Source: Candidatus Nanopelagicales bacterium
GTDB lineage: Bacteria > Actinomycetota > Actinomycetes > S36-B12
DNA length: 64,000 nt
Assembly (NCBI GenBank): GCA_018402235.1
Contig: JAGYJJ010000004.1
Span: 641,256 to 705,255 of the forward strand
Reading direction: 5' to 3'
Shown here: piece by piece, positions 27,541 through 36,475 of the stretch
Layout: every line of letters begins with the position of its first letter
Numbering within the stretch: position 1 is the stretch's first letter
The notes under the pieces: generated by a model
The model's input: only the letters and a program-made list of their open reading frames with translations
Told to the model about the DNA's origin: nothing
The model's database searches: none
Translations under genes and position numbers: made by a program

Positions 27541-28703
27541 TCGTCGGAATTCCGCAGCAGTGAACGCACCCCGTCCTTGCGCGTTTGTCGCCACAACTTC
27601 CCTGCCAACTCCCGAGAGGTGGGTTCTTCTCTGCTGGCCTCAATCACTGCAGCGAGCGCTTCGACAGCTGCGTCCAACGGAATATCGGTCGGCGGCTCGG
27701 AAGGTACGGTCGAACTGGGAACGCGCGCTGCCAAAGCGTTCAGGTTGCCATAGATGTTCACACCCAGTTGTTTGATGGCGGCCACTGCTGCAGCTCCCTG
27801 TTCGGCTGCCGCATCAAGAGCCCACTCGGGGGTGATCAAACGTGGCTCGTGTGCCTCCGGCTGCCGCCCTTCCACCATGCGCAGGGCCACACCTCGCCGG
27901 ACCAATTGGACGTAGTCCGTCCACTGCATCTGTTTCTTCACCCGCTTGTTCAAACGCACGAGCAACTCAGCTTCGGCGGCAGTCATTGAGCGATTGCTGG
28001 TGAGGTCCATGCGGCTCACCAGTATTTCCTCCGGGATGCCCAGCATCTGCGCGAAGGAATGGAACTGAGCACTGCGATCTACGTCCTCCAACACAAGAAC
28101 GTTGACGTTCTGCGCGCCAACAGCCTGTGACCAACGCATCAAAACCGCTGCATGATCGTGCCGGCGCCAGAAGGTCGGAGAGATCTTCGATGCGCCAGGA
28201 TTGGCGAAGACATCCTCGAGCCACTTTTCGTACTCCGTGGTCAAGCCATACTTCAAGTACTGCTGCCAGGACGACGGAAGCAACTTGCCGAGATTGCGCA
28301 AAGTGACAACTACCGTGACCTTCCGTGATCCCCCCAAAGCCTCCACGGTCTCGACGGCCTTCTCTTCGGGTGCTTCGCAGAAGAATTCACTGCTGATCAC
28401 CACTCGACCAGAGTGCTTACTGGTGCGGCGGACGAGGGAATCAAAGTGTCGGGTATCCATAACGGATCCACCGCGGGAGTTCCATCCCCAGGGACGACCC
28501 AGGAGGGCCAAAGCTGCACGGTGCTGGGCTTGCAACTTGCCGGGGTATCGAACATCGTGGGTGAGCAGATCGCTGCGAGCATCGGCGAGTGCCGCCTGAA
28601 TTGCCGTGGTGCCCGTCTTGTGAACGCCGATATGTAGCAAAACCCCATTAGCGCTGATCGTGGGCACCCGTGGAAGCAGCGGTGCCTGCACAGCCTGCGA
28701 CAT
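27537..28703 (-). CDS. PAPS-dependent sulfotransferase family protein
   Basis: 388 residues. The 5'-phosphosulfate loop is LHIGVHKTGTTAIQAAL (residues 22-38), and the 3'-phosphate site is VVTLRNLGKLLPSSWQQYLK. Probably sulfates a surface glycan made by this locus. It is first in a leftward operon with both CDP-alcohol enzymes and a GT2. TAGGCT lies 7 nt before ATG 28703, so it is predicted leaderless. Confidence 0.82.
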   Translation of the reverse strand: MSQAVQAPLLPRVPTISANGVLLHIGVHKTGTTAIQAALADARSDLLTHDVRYPGKLQAQHRAALALLGRPWGWNSRGGSVMDTRHFDSLVRRTSKHSGRVVISSEFFCEAPEEKAVETVEALGGSRKVTVVVTLRNLGKLLPSSWQQYLKYGLTTEYEKWLEDVFANPGASKISPTFWRRHDHAAVLMRWSQAVGAQNVNVLVLEDVDRSAQFHSFAQMLGIPEEILVSRMDLTSNRSMTAAEAELLVRLNKRVKKQMQWTDYVQLVRRGVALRMVEGRQPEAHEPRLITPEWALDAAAEQGAAAVAAIKQLGVNIYGNLNALAARVPSSTVPSEPPTDIPLDAAVEALAAVIEASREEPTSRELAGKLWRQTRKDGVRSLLRNSDE

Positions 28704-28710
28704 ATGGCGC

Positions 28711-28716
28711 AGCCTA
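28711..28716 (-). promoter_or_regulatory. -10 hexamer TAGGCT for the sulfotransferase operon
   Basis: TANNNT, 7 nt before ATG 28703; a 41-bp gap separates it from the ABC ATPase gene. Confidence 0.6.
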
Positions 28717-28744
28717 GTTGCCGAGCACGGCGATACAGGTGCGA

Positions 28745-29545
28745 CTACGCCGGTGGTTCGCCCGGCTCGCCAAGCTCCTTGGCTCTTTGTCGCACCTCTC
28801 GTAAAACCTCAAGCGCCTCATCGATAGTGGAGTCGGCCACCAACTGCGTATCGGCGAAAACCAGAGCCCGCTGACAAAATCGGCGAAGCTGCTTGGGTGC
28901 ATCGGTCGCCACGATGAATGTTGCTCCGCTTTCACGTAACCCCTGCACATGAGACCAACACTGCTCGCGAAATGGCTTATCCCCCACCACGATCGTTCGA
29001 TCGATGGCATACGCCGAAGCATTGACAGACATCGCGATGGACCATGCGAGCTTCTGTCGCACCAAGGCTGGCGCAGCCCCAAGATAGCGATCAAGAGACG
29101 ACGCGACGCCTGCGTTTTCGACGATGATGGGAAGGTGTTCTTCAACTTGGTCGGGAGTCATGCCAAGCAAACCCCCTACCAAGTAGATGTTCTGCCGCAT
29201 CGAATAGGAGCGCTCGAAAGAACGTGCAACTTCAATCATTGGGACAATCGGTTCGCGCCTTCGTATCTCGCCTGAGTCGGCACGCAAGGTGCCCGCTATC
29301 AATCGAAGCAACGCCTGCCGGCCAGGGCCATTACTACCGAAAATCGCCACCGACTCCCCAGGATTAACGCGGAAGGAGACATCTGACAGGACCTCGATCT
29401 CCTCGCGTCGAACCTCCCCGGCAAAGCGACGCAGGCGCTGCTTGCGCCCACTGCCCTTGCGTCGTCGACGCCGTGGCATCCGCATCGACACATGGGCGAG
29501 CTCAACAACTGCGTCGAGGTTTGGTTCTACAGGGATGCGTGCCAC
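28745..29545 (-). CDS. Wzt-like ABC ATPase with degenerate catalytic motifs
   Basis: 266 residues, aligned end to end with polysaccharide-export ATPases: VLSDVSFRVNPGESVAIFG, then RQNIYLVGGLLGMTPDQVEEHL and IVVGDKPFREQC. However, Walker A reads GSNGPGRQALLR (Lys to Arg, Ser/Thr to Gln). The signature region is GAAPALVRQKLAWSIAM instead of SSGM. Walker B is YAIDRTIVVGD (catalytic Glu to Arg), and the H-loop is VATDAPK (His absent). The reading frame is unbroken, so this is not a frameshift. AAGGAGG inside the end of the permease gene precedes its GTG. It probably binds nucleotide poorly or acts as a structural partner. Confidence 0.88.
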   Translation of the reverse strand: MARIPVEPNLDAVVELAHVSMRMPRRRRRKGSGRKQRLRRFAGEVRREEIEVLSDVSFRVNPGESVAIFGSNGPGRQALLRLIAGTLRADSGEIRRREPIVPMIEVARSFERSYSMRQNIYLVGGLLGMTPDQVEEHLPIIVENAGVASSLDRYLGAAPALVRQKLAWSIAMSVNASAYAIDRTIVVGDKPFREQCWSHVQGLRESGATFIVATDAPKQLRRFCQRALVFADTQLVADSTIDEALEVLREVRQRAKELGEPGEPPA

Positions 29546-29546
29546 G

Positions 29547-30320
29547 TCACACCTCCTTCAGAATTCTGTTCTCAAGGCGGCGGAATGTCAGCACACCTGC
29601 AACGAAGATGATCAGACATAGACCTAGGGAAATGGAGTATCCGATCGCACCGATGGCTTCCTCCGGCCACCAGCCGATCCGATACAGACCCAACACACCC
29701 ACCAGTGGGTTGAAGGCAGCGATGAATTGGGCTCCGGCAGGGATGTTGGATACCGAATACAAAATCGGCGACAGGTAGAACATCGCGCGAAGCACGATGC
29801 GAACCATCCGGCCTATGTCGGGGAACACGATCGAACCGGAAGCGATGAGCAACGCGAGCCCGTACATCAGTAGGAACTGAACCACGATGCCCACCGGAAA
29901 GAGCACAATCCAGGGACCGGGAAGGAAACCAGTAAAGGCAATCGCGATGAGAATCACCGGAAGTGAGAGGAGGAACTCGATCATCGAGACCAAAAGTGCA
30001 CGCACCACCCACAACTGAGTGGGCAGAGTGCTGATGCGCAACTGCGCACCGGTTTTGCGCCAGATACGCGTCGATGCACCGATCCCCTTGCTAAACCACC
30101 ACCACGGCAAAATAGCGACCGCCAAGAACAGTGGATAGGGGTCCAATCCGAATCCGCGTGCACCCAGCAAGACTGAGAACACCAGCCACAGGACCACGGC
30201 CATGCCCAGGGGCTCCAAAAGCGTCCACAGGTAGCCCAATCGGAAACGGGTGTACTTCTTCTGGAGGTCACGAAGGACCAACATGCGGAGCACCTGACGG
30301 TGCTCCCAGAGTGAACGCAC
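29547..30320 (-). CDS. Wzm-like ABC-2 polysaccharide exporter permease
   Basis: 257 residues from GTG 30320. SLWEHRQVLRMLVLRDLQKKYTRFRLGYLWTLLEP is the amphipathic entry typical of ABC-2/Wzm permeases; about six helices follow, ending with FRRLENRILKEV. An open frame runs on to 30860, but it is antisense to the TagB-like gene and is not coding. TATCGT 7 nt upstream sets the start. It works with the ATPase directly downstream to move a lipid-linked glycan across the membrane. Confidence 0.88.
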   Translation of the reverse strand: MRSLWEHRQVLRMLVLRDLQKKYTRFRLGYLWTLLEPLGMAVVLWLVFSVLLGARGFGLDPYPLFLAVAILPWWWFSKGIGASTRIWRKTGAQLRISTLPTQLWVVRALLVSMIEFLLSLPVILIAIAFTGFLPGPWIVLFPVGIVVQFLLMYGLALLIASGSIVFPDIGRMVRIVLRAMFYLSPILYSVSNIPAGAQFIAAFNPLVGVLGLYRIGWWPEEAIGAIGYSISLGLCLIIFVAGVLTFRRLENRILKEV

Positions 30321-30326
30321 GGCGTT

Positions 30327-30333
30327 TACGATA
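30327..30333. promoter_or_regulatory. Overlapping divergent -10 elements of wzm- and tagB-like genes
   Basis: TACGATA on the top strand contains TACGAT (30327-30332), 9 nt before GTG 30342. The bottom strand contains TATCGT (30333-30328), 7 nt before GTG 30320. The whole intergenic gap is 21 bp, so both -10 elements share five base pairs. Confidence 0.6.
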
Positions 30334-30341
30334 GGCCAACT

Positions 30342-31610
30342 GTGTCTAAGTCCCCGGTTTCCGAGTCCTGGCTGCGCCGTCAGGGCAAACGAGCCGCTCG
30401 AAGCCTCTCCCGCCGCATGCGCGATATGGGGCAGGCGGAACCCGAGGGATTCGAGCTTGATGACATCCCACGAGCCGATGTTGCGCTGTATTTTCCCGAT
30501 GGCCCACCCAAGTTGTACCAACTCACCCAGTGGCTGCCTGTCTTTGAGGCGCATGCCGATCTCACCACCCTCGTGATCGTCCGCCAGGTCGAGGCATACG
30601 ACGCTCTCGCCGGCCAGACATCGCTTCGGGTGGTCTTGGTTCCACGGTATGAGAACCTCATGGCGCTTTTGGACCGCGCAGATTTCCACGCGGTTGTTTA
30701 CGTCAACAACGGTTGGACTAATTTCCAGGCTCTGTCCTTCCAGCGAGCTGTACATATCCATGTCAACCATGGCGAAAGCGACAAGATCTGCATGGTGAGC
30801 AACCAGGCGAAGGCCTACGACCAAGTGTTTGTTGCCGGCGAAGCAGCAGTCCGTAGGCATCGCGCGGCTTTGGCCTGGTTCGACGAATCACACCTTGTCC
30901 GCGTTGGCCGGCCGCAGCTCGACCTCGCTATCGAACCTGCATTGCCGCCGTCCGATCGCACCACCATCACCTATGCACCTACGTGGGAGGGTGAGGACGA
31001 GGCCAACAACTATTCATCGGTCGATCGATATGGGATGCGGATCATTCAAGCCGCTTTGTCGCAACCGAACGTTCGAGTGGTCTATAAGCCGCATCCGAGG
31101 GTGGTCGACTCCGACGATGAGAACATCCGGAAAGGACACCAAGCGATCGTCAAGGCGATGAGCGCCGCCGCAACAACAGATCCTTCGGCAGGACACGCAA
31201 CGCTCGTCGATGCCGAAATACTGGGTGTGATCCATAGCACTGATCTGTTGATCGCCGATATCTCCTCGGTCACTTTGGATCACCTGTATCTGCGCCCGCA
31301 CGCTCCCATCGTCCTCACAGACCGGCGGACCAATCGCGAAGCACTTATCGCTGAATCCCCCATTGCTGCAGCCGCTCACATAGTGGATGAATCAACGATC
31401 GATTCGCTGCAGTTGGCCATCGCCGGCATTGCGGCCAGCGATGATCACTTCGACCACCGCGCCCGAATGCGCCATTTGTATTTTGACGGCCTCGAGCCAG
31501 GAGGCAGCACCGCGCGCTTCTGGAATGAGTTGCGCCGATCAATCCACGACCACGATCAGGCCTTGGGTTCACTCAGCAGGGTGCGTACGGTTTCGGAGGA
31601 ATCAGCATGA
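30342..31610 (+). CDS. TagB/TagF-like polyol-phosphate transferase
   Basis: 422 residues, CDP-glycerol glycerophosphotransferase family (GT-B like). Typical segments: TITYAPTWEGEDEANNYSSV, VRVVYKPHPRVVDSD and IHSTDLLIADISSVTLDHLYL, which match the family's catalytic HP/DxSS pattern. It transfers a polyol-phosphate from a CDP donor to a growing chain or to a priming unit. It overlaps the nucleotidyltransferase downstream by 4 bp, which could make that CDP donor. Confidence 0.87.
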   Translation: MSKSPVSESWLRRQGKRAARSLSRRMRDMGQAEPEGFELDDIPRADVALYFPDGPPKLYQLTQWLPVFEAHADLTTLVIVRQVEAYDALAGQTSLRVVLVPRYENLMALLDRADFHAVVYVNNGWTNFQALSFQRAVHIHVNHGESDKICMVSNQAKAYDQVFVAGEAAVRRHRAALAWFDESHLVRVGRPQLDLAIEPALPPSDRTTITYAPTWEGEDEANNYSSVDRYGMRIIQAALSQPNVRVVYKPHPRVVDSDDENIRKGHQAIVKAMSAAATTDPSAGHATLVDAEILGVIHSTDLLIADISSVTLDHLYLRPHAPIVLTDRRTNREALIAESPIAAAAHIVDESTIDSLQLAIAGIAASDDHFDHRARMRHLYFDGLEPGGSTARFWNELRRSIHDHDQALGSLSRVRTVSEESA

Positions 31611-32299
31611 CAATTCAGGCAGTGATCCTTGCGGCCGGCATGGGAACTCGTCTCGGCCGCCCCTTTCCCAAACCACTGACGCCCCTGAGCGATGGCCGCA
31701 CGATCATGCAGCAGCAGATGGAAAACCTCACCCAAGGGTTCGGGGAGGACTTGCGCATTTCCACCGTGGTGGGCTTCAAATTGGACCTGATCTTGGAAGC
31801 CTTTCCCGATGTGGGTTACATCTACAACGAGGCCTACGACCAAACCAACACCAATCGAAGCCTGTTGAAAGCGCTCAAACTCTCCTCAACAGGTGGAGTG
31901 CTATGGATGAACGGCGACGTCGTTTTCGATCCCGCCGTCCTCACCGCTGTGCGTACGCATATCGACGCAGAACAGAGCTTTATCTGCGTGAACACCGCTG
32001 TTGTTGGCGAGGAGGAAGTGAAGTACACCGTCGACTCCAATGGCCTGGTAGCTGAATTGTCTAAGCAGGTCGTTGATGCGCGAGGTGAGGCCGTGGGCAT
32101 CAATTATGTGAGCGCCCAGGACAAAGCAATGCTGATCACGCGCCTGGCCGAATGCTCAGAATCGGACTACTTCGAGCGTGGCATTGAACTTGCCATCGAG
32201 AAGGATCGGATGCGCGTTCTGCCGGTCGATATCGGGGAGATGTTCGCGGTCGAAGTGGATTTCGAAGAGGACCTGGACCGCGCCAACAGACACCTCTAG
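31607..32299 (+). CDS. LicC-like sugar/alcohol-phosphate nucleotidyltransferase
   Basis: 230 residues. Loop AVILAAGMGTRLGRPFPKPLTPL (residues 5-27), metal site WMNGDVVFD, and YDQTNTNRSLLKAL, a stretch seen in LicC/choline- and inositol-phosphate cytidylyltransferases. Translationally coupled to the TagB-like gene, so it probably makes the CDP-activated alcohol used there or by the two CDP-alcohol enzymes. The alcohol is unknown. Its stop shares CTAG with the convergent GT4 gene. Confidence 0.82.
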   Translation: MTIQAVILAAGMGTRLGRPFPKPLTPLSDGRTIMQQQMENLTQGFGEDLRISTVVGFKLDLILEAFPDVGYIYNEAYDQTNTNRSLLKALKLSSTGGVLWMNGDVVFDPAVLTAVRTHIDAEQSFICVNTAVVGEEEVKYTVDSNGLVAELSKQVVDARGEAVGINYVSAQDKAMLITRLAECSESDYFERGIELAIEKDRMRVLPVDIGEMFAVEVDFEEDLDRANRHL

Positions 32300-33417
32300 A
32301 GCAAAACGCGAGCAAGAAGCTTGTCCCACTGATCTAGTACGGAGTCCAGGCGGTAACGCTGCATTTCCTGCCGGGCATGCTGCCCCGCTCTTACCCGCCA
32401 TGCTTCATCGCCCATTGCCCGGCTGAGAACCTGCGCGAGTTCCCGGGATTCACCGCGCGGAACCAGCGCACCCCACTGCCCCACCAGTTGTCGCACTCCG
32501 CTTGAGCAGTCGGTGGCGACCACCGGCACGCCGCAGGCTTGAGCTTCCACCAATACCAAGGGCAAGCCTTCAGTTCTCGAGGGCAGGACGAGTAGATCGG
32601 TTTCCAGTAACAACTCCTGCGGGGATGCCGTGGCTGACTGCCACGTGATCCGATCGGCACCCGCAAGATCCCTCGGCTGCGCGCGTAGCGCAGGACCATC
32701 AGGTCCATCGCCAACGATTGTCAACGTCCAGTCGGGATGATCATCTGCGATCAGGCTCCAGGCGTCGATAAGCAGATCGACACCCTTCTCCTGCGACAGC
32801 CGGCCTAAGTACAGGAGGGTGCGTGGCCGAGGTGATGTCAGATCGCTGACTGTATCCGGCCAAAATGCCGCAGGGTTGGCCATTGCGCGAACGTTGTTCA
32901 ACCCCGCTCCAGCGAATGCAACGGCATCTTCTTCAGTGAGAGCAGTGAAGACAGAAACAAGGTCGTAAGAGCGCACCACCCGAGCAAGATCCCGTCCGCT
33001 TGCTGCTGCTGCAAAGGATCCGTGGTACTGCCCAATCACCGACCATCGCGCTCGAACTTCGGGGCTGACTGCTGCCAATGCATCGTTGAGGATCTCCATT
33101 GCCCACACCTGCGCGGTGATGATGACCGAGGGTTCATTCGATCCCTGTTTCAGGATGTCGACCATTTTCGCAACTGCCTCGGCGCGGAGCCCGGCACGCA
33201 CTCGCTCATTTTGTGTGGTCTTCTTCGGCCACACCTCGGACATGAGAACGCGTCGGGGGTAATGCTCGCTAACTCGATGCGCGGGCTCAAATGGTGTGAT
33301 GCCAACAACCAGCACATCATGTCCGCGTTGCTGCAATCCATCTGCAAGTGTGTGAACAACTCGCTGGGCGCCGCCGAGTTCATCGATGTTGTTCGCGCAC
33401 AACACGATGCGCGTCAC
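32296..33417 (-). CDS. GT4-family glycosyltransferase
   Basis: 373 residues, GT-B fold. N-terminal domain starts NIDELGGAQRVVHTLADGL; C-terminal donor domain has LLYLGRLSQEKGVDLLIDAW, TIVGDGPDGPAL and the EX7E motif in SRTEGLPLVLVEAQACGVPVVAT. Retaining transferases of this type take nucleotide sugars such as GDP-mannose. Last gene of the leftward glycosyltransferase operon that begins at 39056. Confidence 0.9.
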   Translation of the reverse strand: MTRIVLCANNIDELGGAQRVVHTLADGLQQRGHDVLVVGITPFEPAHRVSEHYPRRVLMSEVWPKKTTQNERVRAGLRAEAVAKMVDILKQGSNEPSVIITAQVWAMEILNDALAAVSPEVRARWSVIGQYHGSFAAAASGRDLARVVRSYDLVSVFTALTEEDAVAFAGAGLNNVRAMANPAAFWPDTVSDLTSPRPRTLLYLGRLSQEKGVDLLIDAWSLIADDHPDWTLTIVGDGPDGPALRAQPRDLAGADRITWQSATASPQELLLETDLLVLPSRTEGLPLVLVEAQACGVPVVATDCSSGVRQLVGQWGALVPRGESRELAQVLSRAMGDEAWRVRAGQHARQEMQRYRLDSVLDQWDKLLARVLL

Positions 33418-35522
33418 GATGTACCTCCCATCCGTGCACCCTCCAGCATCGAACGGACTTCAAGCATCAGATCGTCGGTCGACTCGATAATGGGATAACC
33501 GGTGGGCAGCGCCGGCAGCAGGTAGCGTCCAGCGCCCTCATCAGGACGGAAAACAAGTGTCTGACCGACGGTCGCAACGAGCGCCGGGTCATCTGTGACC
33601 ACAATTTCCGCCCGATCCAGAACTCGTCCGAGCTGTTCATCGCGGGCATCTCGGATCGATCCCCCCAGCCGGGTAGGGATCGATTCCGCAATATCCCCAC
33701 AGGCCAACAGGTAGCAGGCATCGGCCATCTGCTGATCCCACGTTGTGAGGTCCAGGGGCCAGTACCGGCGGACGCCAGCAGCCGACGCCGCGGGTAGGTA
33801 CGCGACTATCGGCCTGGCGGTCGGCAGATCGAAAACACCCGGTAGCAGAGCATCACGAACTCGACCTGATTGCGCGCTGGAGCGTGTTGGCACGCGCCGC
33901 CGCGCTGCATGCCCGATCCGACGTCCCCACGCGGCGGGCCCGCGTGAGAGTCCTCCTGGCCGCCACGTGAGGCTCGCCCGCTCTCCGGTCCCGAACATGG
34001 CGCCAGAAGGCCGATCGGCGAAAGCGATCTGCGGCAGGGGCACAAATATTCGCTTCACCGCGACATCGACTGCGCGCACGGCTGTCGTGTTGACCCGAGT
34101 ACCACGCGCCAACCGCACACCCACCGTTCCCTTGTCCGGCTTCATCAATGGTCTATCGATATGCACAGTTGGCTGCCCTGCTCCGCGCCACACGATCCGG
34201 CTCTGCGAATCGAGTGATTGCCGTGCCAAAGGCAACGACGCGATAACCGCACCGGACCTATCAGCCCACACAAGATGGGCCGCCGTCACATCGTCGAGAT
34301 CCTCAGCGTAATCGGTGGTGCGGACTTCAACGTTCACTCGCGAGCGAACAACGCTCAGGTGAGTCACTTCATGGAAGTAGCGTCGGGTCGAGAAAGGCAT
34401 ATCCATCAAGTGCAGGTGAGATACATCCAGCCAATAATCCGCGCTTCGCCCGAGAACCGAACGATCATCAGGCCGCAGCCACATGTCGCGGCCATCAATG
34501 TGCGAGATTTGAGTGTCCACAACAGATGCCCATCGCTCCCAACGCATGGCGCGACGCAATAGATCAAGATCGTTGGTGAGCAGCCCGAACATCGCTACCC
34601 GCAGCACCGGACGAATGCTGTCGAACGCACGCGGGTCGACCGTTTCAACGTACGCACGAAGTACAGCAGCAGCCTCGCGGGCATCGTCGGGATTTGGGTT
34701 CTCGGCGATCGCCCACAGGTATAGGTAACCCTCGTGGCGCAAGAACTTAACCGCCTTAGCAAGTTTCAATTCATCACTGGATTCGGCAAGCACCCGATCC
34801 ATCCGCTTGTTGATCTCAATCCGATCCAACACATTGCGCCGCTGCATTCGGCCCTGAGTGATGGATAGCTCCTCGGCCGCCCGATCAACGTTCCAGATGT
34901 ACACGCTCGCCTGCACAATCCCGATACGACGAGCGGCCAGATAACACTGCAATGTGAACACTTGGTCTTCAAAAAGGAGGCCTTCAGGAAACTCGATCCG
35001 GTTCTCCATCAGCATCGATCGTCGGTAGATCTTGTTGACACTGATCGTGTCGTAGAGCAGATCCGGCTCCGCCCCAAAAGACTCAACAACACGATCCCGC
35101 CTGTGGAGTTCCGGGCGCCAGGGTTTGTCAATGCCCTTGCGAACATCGTGACGGACCGCCAGTCCGCACACCACATCCGCGTCCCAATCCTGGGCTGCCG
35201 TCAGTAGATTGGCGCACGCATGGCGTTCATACTCGTCGTCGGAATCACAAAACATCACCCACGGGGCTCGAGCGACTCGCATTCCATCATTGCGAGGTGC
35301 GCTACATCCCCCAGAGTTCTCTTCTCGGGTGATCAATCGGATGCGCGGATCGCTGTGGGCAGCCGCTGCCACGATTTCCGAGGTTGCATCCGTGGATGCG
35401 TCGTCCACCACGATGATCTCGATCGATCTCAAGGATTGATTACGTAGGGAGTCAAGCGCCCGAACAATTCGGGCAGCATCGTTGTAGCCGATGAGGATCA
35501 CGCTCACCAAGGGTTCGGCCAT
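33414..35522 (-). CDS. GT2 glycosyltransferase with long C-terminal extension
   Basis: 702 residues from ATG 35522, which overlaps the upstream stop (TGATG); the open frame extends to 35765 but that part is antisense to the previous gene. GT2 domain about 1-230: VSVILIGYNDAARIVRALDSL, VVDDASTDATSEIV and MFCDSDDEYE. Residues 230-450 are helical, as in teichoic-acid transferases with a C-terminal module. The last ~250 residues are beta-rich with no family I recognise. Confidence 0.85.
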   Translation of the reverse strand: MAEPLVSVILIGYNDAARIVRALDSLRNQSLRSIEIIVVDDASTDATSEIVAAAAHSDPRIRLITREENSGGCSAPRNDGMRVARAPWVMFCDSDDEYERHACANLLTAAQDWDADVVCGLAVRHDVRKGIDKPWRPELHRRDRVVESFGAEPDLLYDTISVNKIYRRSMLMENRIEFPEGLLFEDQVFTLQCYLAARRIGIVQASVYIWNVDRAAEELSITQGRMQRRNVLDRIEINKRMDRVLAESSDELKLAKAVKFLRHEGYLYLWAIAENPNPDDAREAAAVLRAYVETVDPRAFDSIRPVLRVAMFGLLTNDLDLLRRAMRWERWASVVDTQISHIDGRDMWLRPDDRSVLGRSADYWLDVSHLHLMDMPFSTRRYFHEVTHLSVVRSRVNVEVRTTDYAEDLDDVTAAHLVWADRSGAVIASLPLARQSLDSQSRIVWRGAGQPTVHIDRPLMKPDKGTVGVRLARGTRVNTTAVRAVDVAVKRIFVPLPQIAFADRPSGAMFGTGERASLTWRPGGLSRGPAAWGRRIGHAARRRVPTRSSAQSGRVRDALLPGVFDLPTARPIVAYLPAASAAGVRRYWPLDLTTWDQQMADACYLLACGDIAESIPTRLGGSIRDARDEQLGRVLDRAEIVVTDDPALVATVGQTLVFRPDEGAGRYLLPALPTGYPIIESTDDLMLEVRSMLEGARMGGTS

Positions 35523-36475
35523 CACCCAACCTGCTCTCGGACCTGATGCGCCCGTTCGATGAGCACGGCTGCACGTGCGTCGAAGGAATGCTCTGTGGCC
35601 ACTCGCCGCGCGCTCTCCATTCTTGCGTCGTGGTCTGCGAACACCTCGGCAACAGGTTGGTCCAACACGCGGACCAAAGCATCTTCGTCGTCGAACACCA
35701 CCACTGCCGCACCAAAAACCTCGCGCAGGCCCGTCGCTCGATCCGAAAGGACGCGCGCGCCGCACGCCACCGCATCGAAAAGTCGATTCGACAGGAAACC
35801 GGCCTCGGCCATGTCCCGGTGGTGATCATTCAAGATGATTCCGGCCCCCGCGTACGCCGCTGGAAGGGACTCATTTGGGACGAATTCACCTGAAATCTGC
35901 TCGGCCGACAAGAACTCCTCCCAGCCAACTCCGTACACCTGGAGTTCGTTGGCCCGACTCGACCGCAGGGCGCCACGCACTGCTGGTCGGAACTCACCAC
36001 GGGTGGATCCCACGAAGATGACAGGCGCCCCCGAATCCGGCGGCGCTGCCTGTGGTTGAAATCGGCGGGGGGCGGTGGCTTGCAGGAGCGGTGTGACCTC
36101 CACATCCCCCGGTGCCCGCCACGATGTACTGGCCGCGAACACAGCGTCGTAACCGCGCACCTCGCCTTCGGTAACCAATTCCGGATGCGAGATGACCCAC
36201 AGCATCCACACGGCCTCGCGATCCGGCGGGGGTACAACGTCACGCAACCCGCGAAGCACCACAACAACGTCGTCTTGTGAGCGCTTGTCGCTGGCGCCCC
36301 CCGCGCGCGCGACAACCTTCGCCCGTTGCCCAGCCCGCTCGAGTGCATCTGCCAGGTCGCGGGCAAACCAGGTGTCGCCCCACTGCTCGCCCGCCTCACC
36401 CTTGGGTGCCGACGTGACGATCGTCCACCGCAGCGCTCGTGAGCGACTGCCTCGGATGCGCTCGAACAGACTCAC
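35522..36475 (-). CDS. CgeB-like glycosyltransferase
   Basis: 317 residues. C-terminal half looks like the donor domain of CgeB/GT1-type enzymes: PVIFVGSTRGEFRPAVRGAL, LQVYGVGWEEFL, AGAGIILNDHHRDMAEAGFLSNRLFDAVACG and EVFADHDARMESARRVATEHSF. It lies between two GT2 genes with 1- to 4-bp overlaps on both sides. Donor unknown. Confidence 0.82.
   Translation of the reverse strand: MSLFERIRGSRSRALRWTIVTSAPKGEAGEQWGDTWFARDLADALERAGQRAKVVARAGGASDKRSQDDVVVVLRGLRDVVPPPDREAVWMLWVISHPELVTEGEVRGYDAVFAASTSWRAPGDVEVTPLLQATAPRRFQPQAAPPDSGAPVIFVGSTRGEFRPAVRGALRSSRANELQVYGVGWEEFLSAEQISGEFVPNESLPAAYAGAGIILNDHHRDMAEAGFLSNRLFDAVACGARVLSDRATGLREVFGAAVVVFDDEDALVRVLDQPVAEVFADHDARMESARRVATEHSFDARAAVLIERAHQVREQVG

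Noticed and set aside
30321-30860. About 180-residue N-terminal extension of the Wzm-like permease
   Set aside because: It is exactly antisense to the TagB-like gene and lacks the permease pattern; a -10 element marks GTG 30320.
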